From positions 92,326-156,325 of the forward strand of contig JAFGTT010000012.1 of assembly GCA_016933955.1 (NCBI GenBank): a stretch of DNA of 64,000 bases. Reading direction: 5' to 3'. The notes below the pieces were generated by a model. It made no database searches, was not told the origin of the DNA, and saw only the letters and a list, made by a program, of their open reading frames with translations. Source of the DNA: Candidatus Zixiibacteriota bacterium. GTDB taxonomy: Bacteria > Zixibacteria > MSB-5A5 > GN15 > PGXB01. Position numbers and translations under genes: made by a program. This document shows positions 40,028 through 48,499 of the stretch, one piece after another. How positions within the stretch are numbered: the first letter of the stretch is position 1; the number at the start of each line of letters is the position of its first letter.

Positions 40028-40960
40028 ATGCTCGGGATAATAAAACATGACCTCTTTCTCCGGCACCTCGAAGGGTATGATCATGTCGAATCCCCGAACC
40101 GCCTGAAGTATATCCTCGACCACCTCGGTAAAAGCCCTTTGGCTGGAAAATGCCGTTTTATCGAGGCTGAACCGGCCCGGATCGAGTGGCTGGAAATGGT
40201 CCATGACCGGCAGTACATCGATGACATTCTTTCCCTGAAAATTGACCAGGCCGTCATTCTCGACTGGGGCGATACCGTCGCCACTCCGGCCACCCCGCAG
40301 GCGGCTCTTTATGCCGCCGGGGCCGGTATCCATGCGGCCGTATTGATCCTCGACGGAAAACTCGACCGGGCCTTCTGCGCCGTCCGTCCGCCCGGTCATC
40401 ATGCCGAGCGCAAGCGGGCGATGGGTTTCTGCATCTTCAACAATATCGCCGTGACCGCCGCCTACCTGACCGAAATCGCCGGTTTGGATCGGGTGGCTGT
40501 GATCGATTGGGATATCCACCACGGTAACGGCACCGAGCGGATGTTCGAGGAAGATGACCGGGTCCTCTACATCAGTCTCCACCAATTTCCCCATTATCCC
40601 GGAACCGGCTCCTCGGGCATGACCGGGATCGGAAAAGGCGATGGTTTCACGATCAATCTCCCGATCGGCGAGGGGGCTGATGATGATGATTACCGGGCCG
40701 TTTTCCATGACCATGTCATCCCGGCCGTCGATAATTTCCAACCGGAATTTATCTTGATTTCAGCCGGGTTCGATGCCCATCGGGATGATCCCCTTTCCGG
40801 AACCAGAGTCACCACCCCGATGTTCGGCGAGATGACTGCGATGCTTCGCGAGACCGCCGAACGCCACTGCCGGGGACGGATGATTTCCCTGCTTGAAGGC
40901 GGTTATAATCTGACCGCCCTGGCCGAATCGGTCGAAAAACATCTCGAAGCCATGATCTGA
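40028..40960 (+). CDS. Histone deacetylase-family zinc hydrolase
   Basis: The 310-residue arginase/deacetylase-fold enzyme has active-site blocks [20 protein letters not shown] (His-His about 123-124), [10 protein letters not shown] (zinc Asp and His about 160-164) and [12 protein letters not shown] (zinc Asp), as in AcuC/HDAC-like acetylpolyamine and acetyl-CoA synthetase deacetylases. Bacterial members remove acetyl groups from polyamines or proteins; the substrate cannot be told by reading. Zinc and catalytic residues are complete. Confidence 0.93.
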   Translation: MLGIIKHDLFLRHLEGYDHVESPNRLKYILDHLGKSPLAGKCRFIEAEPARIEWLEMVHDRQYIDDILSLKIDQAVILDWGDTVATPATPQAALYAAGAGIHAAVLILDGKLDRAFCAVRPPGHHAERKRAMGFCIFNNIAVTAAYLTEIAGLDRVAVIDWDIHHGNGTERMFEEDDRVLYISLHQFPHYPGTGSSGMTGIGKGDGFTINLPIGEGADDDDYRAVFHDHVIPAVDNFQPEFILISAGFDAHRDDPLSGTRVTTPMFGEMTAMLRETAERHCRGRMISLLEGGYNLTALAESVEKHLEAMI

Positions 40961-40982
40961 AAAAAAACAGAGAGTGATTTCC

Positions 40983-41318
40983 ATGCCGCCAATCAGCTGG
41001 AATGATTTTGAAAAAGTCGAAATAATGGTCGGGACGATTGTTAAAGCCGAGGATTTTCCCGAGGCCCGCAAACCGGCCTATAAACTCTGGATCGATCTGG
41101 GCGACATCGGTATCAAAAAATCATCCGCGCAGATTACTGAATTATATGCAAAGGATCAACTTGTCGGCCGCCAGGTGATCTGTGTGGTCAATTTCCCACG
41201 GCGTCAAATCGGACCGTTTATCTCCGAGGTGCTGACTACCGGGTTCGAATCGGATGACGGCCATGTTGTTCTTGCCATCCCCGAACGCCCGGTCCCCAAT
41301 GGCCGCCGGCTGTTTTAA
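40983..41318 (+). CDS. csaA: CsaA-like tRNA-binding-domain protein
   Basis: The 111-residue OB-fold protein carries the tRNA-binding domain signature: [29 protein letters not shown] and [21 protein letters not shown]. It is the length of B. subtilis CsaA, a dimeric chaperone-like export protein. ATG at 40983 preferred over GTG at 40974. It ends the HD-HDAC operon. Confidence 0.9.
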   Translation: MPPISWNDFEKVEIMVGTIVKAEDFPEARKPAYKLWIDLGDIGIKKSSAQITELYAKDQLVGRQVICVVNFPRRQIGPFISEVLTTGFESDDGHVVLAIPERPVPNGRRLF

Positions 41319-41352
41319 TCAATCTGGAAAAGGAGTCTTGTGAAAGAAATGG

Positions 41353-41381
41353 AATCCCGCATCAGGGATTATTTCTTTTCT
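41353..41381. terminator. Terminator between csaA and the convergent unknown operon
   Basis: Stem AATCCC (41353-41358) and GGGATT (41365-41370), then ATTTCTTTTC. It overlaps the 3' end of the minus-strand gene. Confidence 0.6.
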
Positions 41382-41845
41382 CCCTTCTTTTCTTTCTTAT
41401 CTTCGGGGAAAAGCGGGCCGGTGAGCTCTTCGGGAAGCTGGGTCCTGGGTGGGAAAATTCGCAGATAACGCTGATACCATTTCCATTTCTTTCGCTCGGC
41501 TTTCATAAATCTCTTGATGGCCTTCTCGCGATCGAACAGAACGGCATCATATTTTTCAATTTTCTGAAGCAGGTTTTCGACATTCTCGCGCCGTTCCATG
41601 GCCATCCGGAAATTGTCGTAATCACGAATATTGAACAACGATTGCACGATCGGTTCGAAAAAAACCATTGTCTGGGCGCCAATATAATTGAGCGGCTTTA
41701 CCGATTCCAGAAAAACAATGGCCGGGGTTGACATCCGCCAGTTAACCACTTTCTTGGCCACTTTCTCCAGAACGGCGTCCTCTTCCTCGGGAATAGCCGT
41801 GCGATCGGGATCATTGGAGTCAACCGGTCCTTTGAAAATCGACAT
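41369..41845 (-). CDS. Hypothetical cytoplasmic protein (unknown operon, gene 3)
   Basis: The 158-residue protein has a conserved-looking core (NWRMSTPAIVFLESVKPLNYIGAQ, FFEPIVQSLF), a charged helix with paired Arg/Glu, and a Lys/Glu-rich tail ending KEKKGEKK. The first core resembles a membrane-peripheral helix, not a full membrane span. It follows gene 2 by 5 bases. No family recognised. Confidence 0.7.
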   Translation of the reverse strand: MSIFKGPVDSNDPDRTAIPEEEDAVLEKVAKKVVNWRMSTPAIVFLESVKPLNYIGAQTMVFFEPIVQSLFNIRDYDNFRMAMERRENVENLLQKIEKYDAVLFDREKAIKRFMKAERKKWKWYQRYLRIFPPRTQLPEELTGPLFPEDKKEKKGEKK

Positions 41846-41850
41846 TAGCT

Positions 41851-42372
41851 TTAGCCTCCATCTTCCCGGCTTCGGGTCATCATCTCCCGCGCAAAGGCAA
41901 TCACCTCATCACGGTTGCCCTCGAACTTGATATATATCCCGCGGAAATTTTCCAACCGCGACCGGCGCGTAAACGGGGACAGCAAAATACCATTCTTGTC
42001 GGGATAACTGGTGCGATACTGCGACCATTTCTTGACCATCGTCTGCATCTTGGTCTTAACGATTATCTCCTCCTCGGTCAAACGGTAGTGTGAGGGAAAA
42101 TAAAACGAAGACAACGAACCGAATAAAAACAGTGATGCCAGGATCGAAAACCAGACCGAATTATCGGTGGCCAGATACACCACCACCACCACCACCGCCA
42201 GAAAAAACGAAACCAGGATAGTCGTTCGCATATTCCGTCTGGCCGGGTGACAGACCCATTCCAGAACCTTGCCGTCGGGTTTCTGCACTGCCGTATCCGG
42301 TCCGGCCGTCCCGGACGGGATATTCAATTCCAGCGAAAGTTGTTCCCGCTCTTTTTCTTCATCCGGTGTCAT
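41851..42372 (-). CDS. Membrane protein with bacterial PH-like domain (unknown operon, gene 2)
   Basis: The 173-residue protein has an acidic N-terminus, two adjacent membrane helices (about 48-68 and 72-90, TTILVSFFLAVVVVVVYLAT and SVWFSILASLFLFGSLSSFY) and then a bPH-like beta domain starting SHYRLTEEEIIVKTKMQTMVKKW and closing FRGIYIKFEGNRDEVIAFA. It resembles YdbS/YdbT-type bPH proteins in architecture only. It lies 8 bases after gene 1. Confidence 0.7.
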   Translation of the reverse strand: MTPDEEKEREQLSLELNIPSGTAGPDTAVQKPDGKVLEWVCHPARRNMRTTILVSFFLAVVVVVVYLATDNSVWFSILASLFLFGSLSSFYFPSHYRLTEEEIIVKTKMQTMVKKWSQYRTSYPDKNGILLSPFTRRSRLENFRGIYIKFEGNRDEVIAFAREMMTRSREDGG

Positions 42373-42380
42373 ATTACCTT

Positions 42381-42593
42381 TTATTTCATGGAATCGGGCG
42401 TACGGTAACGTTCCTTTTTCACTTTGGCCATCATCTCCACCAGTTCTTTGGGTTCGATAACTTTTTTCTCGATCAGTAACCGCACCAGCGCTTCCTGGGC
42501 CAGGTTGTTCGAAAGGGCCAATTCCTCGAAGGTGATATTGCGCTCTTTGCCGTCAACGATCATCTTGAGCGCGAATTTTTCTTGGTCAGCCAT
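42381..42593 (-). CDS. Small helical protein (unknown operon, gene 1)
   Basis: The 70-residue soluble protein is mostly charged helix with a beta start (FALKMIVDGKERNITFEELA) and KKVIEPKELVEMMAKVKKER. It heads the three-gene operon, 80 bases from the LpoA-like gene upstream. No domain recognised. Confidence 0.65.
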   Translation of the reverse strand: MADQEKFALKMIVDGKERNITFEELALSNNLAQEALVRLLIEKKVIEPKELVEMMAKVKKERYRTPDSMK

Positions 42594-42678
42594 TATCTAT
42601 CTCCAATTCAAATTGAATTTTCCATCCAATTCCAAACCGATCGGCTCGGTCTGGATTTCGCAGGGCAAAAATTTTTTG

Positions 42679-44439
42679 TCATTCCGTTTTCGGGATATCG
42701 ATTTCAACTCTTCGCGGAGCCCGGTTTTCGATGGTATAGACTGGAAGATCGACATTTTCGCGATTCGGCCCGAATGTCACCGGTCCGGCGACACCTTCGA
42801 AATTCTCGATCCCAGAAAGGAATCCGGCTATCTCGGAGCGGGAATAATAGCCCGCCCGAAGCGCCTCGCAAATCAGCGCCATCGCATCATACCCCAGCGC
42901 CTCAAGACGTCCCGGCTGATGACCGAAACGGCGGTCGAAATCAATGGTAAACTGCTCGGCCCTGGGACCGCTGTTGTCATTGATTATTCCCGATGTAAAA
43001 TAGCACTGCTTGGTGACGGCTTCACCAAGATCATAAACCGTGCTTGAACCCCACCCGTCACCGCCGAGATAAACCGTCTGGAGATTATAAAAATTGATCT
43101 GCGGCAGAAGCATCCTCAACTGACTTCCGTTGGCCGGTATATAGAGGCAGTCCAGCCGTACCGGAACCTCCTCGGCCTCGATCGTATCGCCGGTCTCATT
43201 GATAAAGATTATGGAATCCAGAAGATCATCCAGAATAAGCGATTTAAGATCACGAATATAGGGCCCGAAATCGGTATCGCGGGATCGGAAATACTCCACC
43301 CCGATTACCTTCCCGCCATTGGCTTCGAAACGTTTTAGAAAAGCCCGGGCCATCCGCAGGTTCTCCGGTGTCGTGGCAGTTATAATAGCGGCGGTATCGG
43401 CTCCAAACCGGTGGACCGCCAGATCAGCCATCATTATCCCCTGCAAATCAAGATTCGGCTGTAGCTGGAAACTGGTCTCCGAAAGCTCCGTCAAACCGCC
43501 CTGCGTGGCCGCCGGGATAATCAGCGGCATATCGCCGCAGGCCAGAACCGCCGAGGCTATCGCGGTCGCTTCCGAAGTCAGCGGACCGATTGCGGCCGCA
43601 GTTCCCATTGAAGCCAGTTTTTTGACAATCCGCGCCGCCTCGACATTATCCCCCCGGGTATCATACATGGCCGGACGAATTCTGATCCCGGTTTCAGCAG
43701 AAAATTGCTCGGCTTTCAACTTTATGCCGTCGAGAATCTGTTCTCCGAATTTCTGAAAATCGCCCGATAACGGCAAAACCACCCCGATCTCGGTGTCCGT
43801 TTTCATTAACCGCTCCGCTTCGGCCAGAAGTTGCACCGCCTCGGGAGTCGAACATGGGCTTAACAAAGAACGCACCGATTGAAAGTTCCCCCGTTTCATC
43901 AAACCGCGGGCGGCCGCAATCAGAAGCGGGCATTGCCGATCAGGGGATAGATTAAGATTACGGATTACGGCCGGATCAACGGCGCCGGTTGAACCCAAAG
44001 CTGCTTCTATCGATTCGATCAACAGCCCGTCCAGCCCGGCATCTTTCGACAGACGGTAGGCCTCAAGATAACCGCTGATTGCTACTTGGGGATGGCCCAT
44101 CCGGTAGTGGGCGTTCCCGATAAACAGCTCGGCATAAGGAGTATAGACGGAATTGGGATAATCCTTGATTAACCGCTTGAAATCGTAGATCGCGTGATCG
44201 TAAGATTCCAGGTAATACCCGGCTTTACCCCGGAAAAAAAGAAAGGCCGCCATATCGCGATGGTCGGGGTAAGATCGAACCAGATCGCTGAATATTGCAT
44301 AGGCTTCCGCATAATTGCCCTCATTCAGCAGCCCATACGCCCTGCCAAACTGTATCTGGGTATCATCGGCCAACGCCGTAACGTTCAAGACCGATCCCAG
44401 AAGAAAAGCTATACCGATAAATAATCTGACAAAATTCAT
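42679..44439 (-). CDS. TPR plus periplasmic-binding (LpoA/LivJ-like) protein
   Basis: The 586-residue secreted protein has a signal peptide (about 1-24), a TPR-like helical N-domain (about 30-210, FGRAYGLLNEGNYAEAYAIF, ELFIGNAHYRMGHPQVAISGY) and a Peripla_BP_6 domain (about 215-580) beginning EIGVVLPLSGDFQKFGEQIL. The layout matches LpoA and other penicillin-binding-protein activators, but no lipobox Cys is seen, so it is not a lipoprotein. It could otherwise be an amino-acid sensor. The start is ATG 44439; a GTG at 44445 overlaps the upstream stop. Confidence 0.8.
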   Translation of the reverse strand: MNFVRLFIGIAFLLGSVLNVTALADDTQIQFGRAYGLLNEGNYAEAYAIFSDLVRSYPDHRDMAAFLFFRGKAGYYLESYDHAIYDFKRLIKDYPNSVYTPYAELFIGNAHYRMGHPQVAISGYLEAYRLSKDAGLDGLLIESIEAALGSTGAVDPAVIRNLNLSPDRQCPLLIAAARGLMKRGNFQSVRSLLSPCSTPEAVQLLAEAERLMKTDTEIGVVLPLSGDFQKFGEQILDGIKLKAEQFSAETGIRIRPAMYDTRGDNVEAARIVKKLASMGTAAAIGPLTSEATAIASAVLACGDMPLIIPAATQGGLTELSETSFQLQPNLDLQGIMMADLAVHRFGADTAAIITATTPENLRMARAFLKRFEANGGKVIGVEYFRSRDTDFGPYIRDLKSLILDDLLDSIIFINETGDTIEAEEVPVRLDCLYIPANGSQLRMLLPQINFYNLQTVYLGGDGWGSSTVYDLGEAVTKQCYFTSGIINDNSGPRAEQFTIDFDRRFGHQPGRLEALGYDAMALICEALRAGYYSRSEIAGFLSGIENFEGVAGPVTFGPNRENVDLPVYTIENRAPRRVEIDIPKTE

Positions 44440-44444
44440 TTGCA

Positions 44445-44936
44445 CTACAATGAATACTTACCGAAATCTTCCGGGTTGATTTTTCTCAAACGGTCGGCCA
44501 GGGATTCGCTGTCCTTCTTCAGTTCCGAGGGCTGGTCGGGAGACCCCAGGTTAAACAACCCTTCCTCGGCAAAGATCGGGGCTTTGACCTTCAGCGCCAG
44601 GGCGATGGAATCGGACGGACGGGCATCGATCTGATGCACCGTCCCGTCGCTTTTCAGCGACACCACGGCATAAAAGGTCTGTTCACGCAGTTCGGTGATT
44701 TCCACCTTCTCCACACTGGCCGAGAGAGCCGTGATGGCCGCCTTGAGCAGGTCATGAGTCATCGGCCGCTTGGCATCGATACCCGACAACTCCATGGCAA
44801 TCGCCCAGGCTTCGGCATGCCCGATCCAGATCGGAAGCACCTTGCTGGAGTTTTTCGGAGACAGGATAACAACCGGCGAATTGGTCATCATATCCAGTGC
44901 CAGACCGTCAACTTCAACCTCAAGCATTGCCATCAT
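44445..44936 (-). CDS. Bifunctional nuclease (DUF151) family protein
   Basis: The 163-residue protein is a DUF151/BFN domain: LEVEVDGLALDMMTNSPVVIL, LPIWIGHAEAWAIAMELSG, RPMTHDLLKAAI and DARPSDSIALALK. Members act as small DNase/RNases or as transcription antitermination factors. The start at 44936 overlaps the rplI stop (ATGA) with GGAAGG upstream, so it is translated with L9. A C-terminal charged tail (about 130-163) is not part of the domain. Confidence 0.9.
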   Translation of the reverse strand: MMAMLEVEVDGLALDMMTNSPVVILSPKNSSKVLPIWIGHAEAWAIAMELSGIDAKRPMTHDLLKAAITALSASVEKVEITELREQTFYAVVSLKSDGTVHQIDARPSDSIALALKVKAPIFAEEGLFNLGSPDQPSELKKDSESLADRLRKINPEDFGKYSL

Positions 44937-45382
44937 CAAGCCTTCCGAATAACCCACAATTTGACATTGGCGACAATATCTTTCTCGACTTTGATCGGCA
45001 CGGTATAAACACCCAGCGATTTGATCGGTTCCTCGAGTAACACATGCCGCTTTTCGATACTGATCCCTTCATGTTGAAGCAGATCGACGATATTCTGCGA
45101 AGTTACCGAGCCGAAAATCTTATCCTCTTCACCTACCAGCACCTCGCTGGTCAGTGACAATTTTTCCAGATTGACCTTCATTTTCTCGGCTTCGCGCATT
45201 TTCTTGCGCAAACGAATCTGATTCTGTTTCTCGACCTCGTCAATGGCTTTAAGATTGCCTTTGGTGGCCGGGATCGCCAGGTTCCGCGGAATCAGGTAAT
45301 TACGCCCGTAACCGGACTTCACCTTAATCATCTGTCCAACCTTCCCCAGATCGGGAATATCCTGTCGAAGGATCACCTTCAT
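44936..45382 (-). CDS. rplI: Ribosomal protein L9
   Basis: The 148-residue L9 has the N-domain KVILRQDIPDLGKVGQMIKVKSGYGRNYL (23S binding), a long connecting helix (about 41-75) and the C-domain. Length matches E. coli (149). It is preceded by a 29-base gap from the DUF2232 gene and coupled to the BFN gene. Confidence 0.98.
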   Translation of the reverse strand: MKVILRQDIPDLGKVGQMIKVKSGYGRNYLIPRNLAIPATKGNLKAIDEVEKQNQIRLRKKMREAEKMKVNLEKLSLTSEVLVGEEDKIFGSVTSQNIVDLLQHEGISIEKRHVLLEEPIKSLGVYTVPIKVEKDIVANVKLWVIRKA

Positions 45383-45411
45383 AACTCTATCCTTTCCATC
45401 CTCAATAATTT

Positions 45412-46344
45412 CTAACCGATAATCCTGGCCCTCACCCGGCGGAAATCGAAATGGCTGTCCAGCAGACCGATCAGGGCCGCCAGAAGCAAACCGGGTAATT
45501 GCAGGAAAGCAAATCCAATATAAAACAAAATTCTCAAAAAGAGCGATAATCTTATTCTTTTCAAATAATAATCAATCACTGAAAACCCGAACACGGCATA
45601 AAAAAATCCCAGAAAAACCAGCCCGTTATCGGAAACCATCCGGGCCGTCTCCGGCCCGACCAGCCGAAATACCAGAAATAATCCTATTCCATACATATAG
45701 AAATACGGCATTTTCCAGTAAATGAAATTACCCATAGTGGGGAAAAATTCGCCCAGACCATGCATCACCACCACCAGCAGTAACCAGCCCAGAAAAAGCT
45801 GGGCAATCGCCGATAAGGCCATCAGCGAGGGCATCAGCCGCCCCACGAGTTGAACGATTTTCACCACATTATCCGTCAGGTTGGTTTCGGCCACCTGGCT
45901 GAGCCCCAGGTCCCCGACAAACATCACCGTCAATTCTCGTAATTCATTTATGGCCATATCAATCATACTCCGTTGCATGAAATACATCGCCACCGCCAGT
46001 ATCGCGGCCCCGCCGATAGCATAGGCAAAAGCTCTGGCCGTCGAACGACCTGATGCTATCAGTCCGCCCAGGAGCACCCCGGGAATCACAACCACCGCCC
46101 AGGCAATCATCATAAACGATGAAAACCCCAGGACCTGATAACCGACCGCCAGCGATCCCAGCGCACCGATTACAAGAAAAACGTAATATCGTCGAAATGC
46201 AAACAGAATCATGGTAAACAGGACTCCGATCTGTGCCACATAGCCAACCAGGACAATCTCAGATACCGCCAGAAACAGGAGGGTTATCAGAAGCCCGCCA
46301 TACTTGATAAAGGGCTCAATTTGTTTCCAGCCAGTCGGCATCAT
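45412..46344 (-). CDS. DUF2232 integral membrane protein
   Basis: The 310-residue multispanning protein has about eight hydrophobic helices. It shows the DUF2232/YybS layout, and such genes are commonly placed between rpsR and rplI, as here. Its function is unknown; YybS-like proteins have been linked to cell envelope or translation-related operons by position only. Confidence 0.8.
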   Translation of the reverse strand: MMPTGWKQIEPFIKYGGLLITLLFLAVSEIVLVGYVAQIGVLFTMILFAFRRYYVFLVIGALGSLAVGYQVLGFSSFMMIAWAVVVIPGVLLGGLIASGRSTARAFAYAIGGAAILAVAMYFMQRSMIDMAINELRELTVMFVGDLGLSQVAETNLTDNVVKIVQLVGRLMPSLMALSAIAQLFLGWLLLVVVMHGLGEFFPTMGNFIYWKMPYFYMYGIGLFLVFRLVGPETARMVSDNGLVFLGFFYAVFGFSVIDYYLKRIRLSLFLRILFYIGFAFLQLPGLLLAALIGLLDSHFDFRRVRARIIG

Positions 46345-46362
46345 TCCGCGGATCGTCCGGCT

Positions 46363-46626
46363 TTACCGGTAAAACTCATTGGTATAAGGCAAAATCGCCA
46401 GGTGCCGGGCGCGCTTGATGGCAATCGTCAGAAGTCTCTGATGACGCGCGCAATTTCCCGAAATCCGGCGCGGCACGATTTTGCCCCGTTCATTGATGAA
46501 CCGCTTCAGCAGACGCTCATCATGATGATTGATATATTCCAGCTTGTCCTCGCAGAAGCGGCAGATCCGCTTCCTTCTCCTATCAAAATCCACCATTTTA
46601 TTTTCCTCGTATTTTTGTTTTTTCAT
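46363..46626 (-). CDS. rpsR: Ribosomal protein S18
   Basis: The protein carries the S18 core: [20 protein letters not shown] and [20 protein letters not shown]. The Cys pair in CRFC is kept. ATG at 46626 (GGAG upstream) gives 87 residues; ATG at 46596 behind GAGGA gives 77 residues closer to the usual length. Either start is possible. Confidence 0.95.
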   Translation of the reverse strand: MKKQKYEENKMVDFDRRRKRICRFCEDKLEYINHHDERLLKRFINERGKIVPRRISGNCARHQRLLTIAIKRARHLAILPYTNEFYR

Positions 46627-46684
46627 CCGAATAATCTCCGGCTCATTAAACAGCATAAGCCATAATCAATATCCGAAACACTTC

Positions 46685-47146
46685 TTATAGTTCCTCATTG
46701 TCGCTATCATCATCCGATGAGTCGTCATCGCCCGAATCATCATCGGACGAATCTTCATCCGAAACCTTTTCCGATTCATCATCGGTACTCTCGCTGTCCC
46801 GGTCGATTTCAACGGCCGGACGATGGCTATCTCTCCGGATCGTGCCGGCCTCGGACAGCTCTCCTTCGAAGGCCACGGTCAAATGGCGGATATACGATTC
46901 CTCGATACGATAGAATCGCTCCAGTTCGGTAAGAAGGTTATTATTGCCCTCGAAGACGCACCGGGTATAATAGCCCTGGGTGAATTTCTTAATCGGGTAG
47001 GCCAGCCGCCGGATTCCCCAGCGATCCTCCTCAAGAACCTTGCCTTCGTATTTCTGGATTAATTCGGTAACTGATTTGATCTGTCGATCGAAAGCGGCAT
47101 CATCCGCCTGCGGGCTTAAAACAAAAGTCGTCTCATAGATTCTCAT
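46685..47146 (-). CDS. rpsF: Ribosomal protein S6 with a long acidic C-terminal tail
   Basis: Residues 1-95 are normal S6 (MRIYETTFVLSPQADD, DRWGIRRLAYPIKKFTQGYY, RIEESYIRHLTV). After it comes an unusual tail (about 110-153) rich in Ser and Asp: blocks of DDESEKVSDED, SSDDDSGDDDSSDDD. The tail is encoded without frameshift and is not in standard S6 (about 95-135 residues; some carry Glu additions by RimK). No ssb gene lies between S6 and S18. Confidence 0.95.
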   Translation of the reverse strand: MRIYETTFVLSPQADDAAFDRQIKSVTELIQKYEGKVLEEDRWGIRRLAYPIKKFTQGYYTRCVFEGNNNLLTELERFYRIEESYIRHLTVAFEGELSEAGTIRRDSHRPAVEIDRDSESTDDESEKVSDEDSSDDDSGDDDSSDDDSDNEEL

Positions 47147-47192
47147 TAAAATCCTCCCTATGGACGTTTAAGGTTAACAAACGGCCCCGGTC

Positions 47193-47780
47193 TCAGTCGT
47201 CCTGATCCGGAGCAGGGGTCTGGTTATATATACTCATCGCCTCTTCCAGGTTATGAGTTAATAAATATAATACACAATCGGCTCCTATTTCAAGCATTTT
47301 CTTTCTTTTTTCCGCTTCCTCCGCTGTAAACTTCCCCAGCACAAAATCGAGCTGATCGATATTTTCGCCGATCGGCCCGATTCCCAACCGCAATCGCGGT
47401 ATATCCTCGGTCTCCAGATGATATATAATCGATTGCAATCCGTTATGCCCCCCGTCGGAACCGGAGGATCGAAGGCGGATTCGCCCCAGCGGCAGATTAA
47501 AATCATCGGTTACTATCAGCGCCCGACCGGGAATAATCCCGAAATCCTCAAGCGCCTTTAAAACCGCCTGACCGGAATTATTCATAAACGTCACCGGCCA
47601 GATTATAGTCTTTTCCTTACCGCTAACTTCTTTAACAACAAATAGATAATTATTTCTGCGGATTCTTCTTGTTATTTGCCATTTCTCGCAAATCAGATCC
47701 AGAAGATCGAAACCGAGATTATGACGGCTGTGGGCATATTTGGGCCCCGGATTCCCCAGCCCGATTATTATATCAATCAC
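47193..47780 (-). CDS. pth: Peptidyl-tRNA hydrolase
   Basis: The 195-residue enzyme releases peptides from peptidyl-tRNA. It has Asn10, catalytic His20 (AHSRHNLGFDLL), TFMNNSGQAV and VTDDFNLPLGRIRLR (Asp93 region), and GSDGGHNGLQSI. Length and motifs are standard. It lies at the head of the S6 block; no rplY/ctc gene precedes it. Confidence 0.97.
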   Translation of the reverse strand: MIDIIIGLGNPGPKYAHSRHNLGFDLLDLICEKWQITRRIRRNNYLFVVKEVSGKEKTIIWPVTFMNNSGQAVLKALEDFGIIPGRALIVTDDFNLPLGRIRLRSSGSDGGHNGLQSIIYHLETEDIPRLRLGIGPIGENIDQLDFVLGKFTAEEAEKRKKMLEIGADCVLYLLTHNLEEAMSIYNQTPAPDQDD

Positions 47781-47925
47781 AACTTATGACACTCCAATAT
47801 AATAACAGAATAAACGAGTACCAAAATAGGTCCCGAAACAGAATTATCAAAACGGATTTTGCGATAAAAGGAATTTAACATCTCGCCGGATATGGAAGGC
47901 TAACAGCTATCATCTCCGACATCTA

Positions 47926-48336
47926 TCAAATTGGCCCGGAGTCGTGAAAATTGAAATGTTGGTGTCGTTTCTTTGTCGGCCAGGGATCAGGGCCGCAAAC
48001 CGGGGCCGGGCCGCCCCTGTACATGAAATTAATCAGATAGGTAACATCGATAATATTAATTGCCCCGTTGCCATCGGGATCACCCTCCGCCATACAGATC
48101 GGAGCCGGACCGCCTTTATACAAATAGTATATCAGATGAGTAACATCCAGAATACCCACGGCACCATTATTACCGGCATCACCCGGTTGATTGCAACATG
48201 GCTCATCCAGAGCGCCCGAAAGTCCCGGATTATTGCCGCTATTGTTAATGCTCGCTTCTCTTCCGTACACACCAACCGCGGAGAAAATCAGGATTATCAT
48301 CAATCCCGTTGCCAAAATCTTGAACAAATAATCCAT
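47926..48336 (-). CDS. Stand-alone dockerin-like secreted protein
   Basis: The 136-residue protein is a signal peptide (about 1-25), a short Gly/Asn linker, two dockerin-like repeats (GILDVTHLIYYLYKGGPAP and NIIDVTYLINFMYRGGPAP) and a short basic/His tail. There is no catalytic domain. It may act as a linker or scaffold-binding plug, or be the remnant of a larger protein; the frame is intact from signal to stop. Confidence 0.8.
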   Translation of the reverse strand: MDYLFKILATGLMIILIFSAVGVYGREASINNSGNNPGLSGALDEPCCNQPGDAGNNGAVGILDVTHLIYYLYKGGPAPICMAEGDPDGNGAINIIDVTYLINFMYRGGPAPVCGPDPWPTKKRHQHFNFHDSGPI

Positions 48337-48499
48337 AATCGATTTCCCTCGGATAACAAGCCTCTCTCATAGGCCAACTGTAAATCGTGACCGATTAACC
48401 ACCTTAAATGTGAGGCGATTTATCGATGATGCCATCGAAAAATGATTGAAAATAAAATGATGCCGGATGCTTATGTTAGACGCGTAATAATCGAGATAG

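Noticed and set aside
41240..41255. GTTCGAATC-like sequence resembling a tRNA T-arm
   Set aside because: It lies inside the csaA reading frame, with no acceptor or anticodon stems around it.
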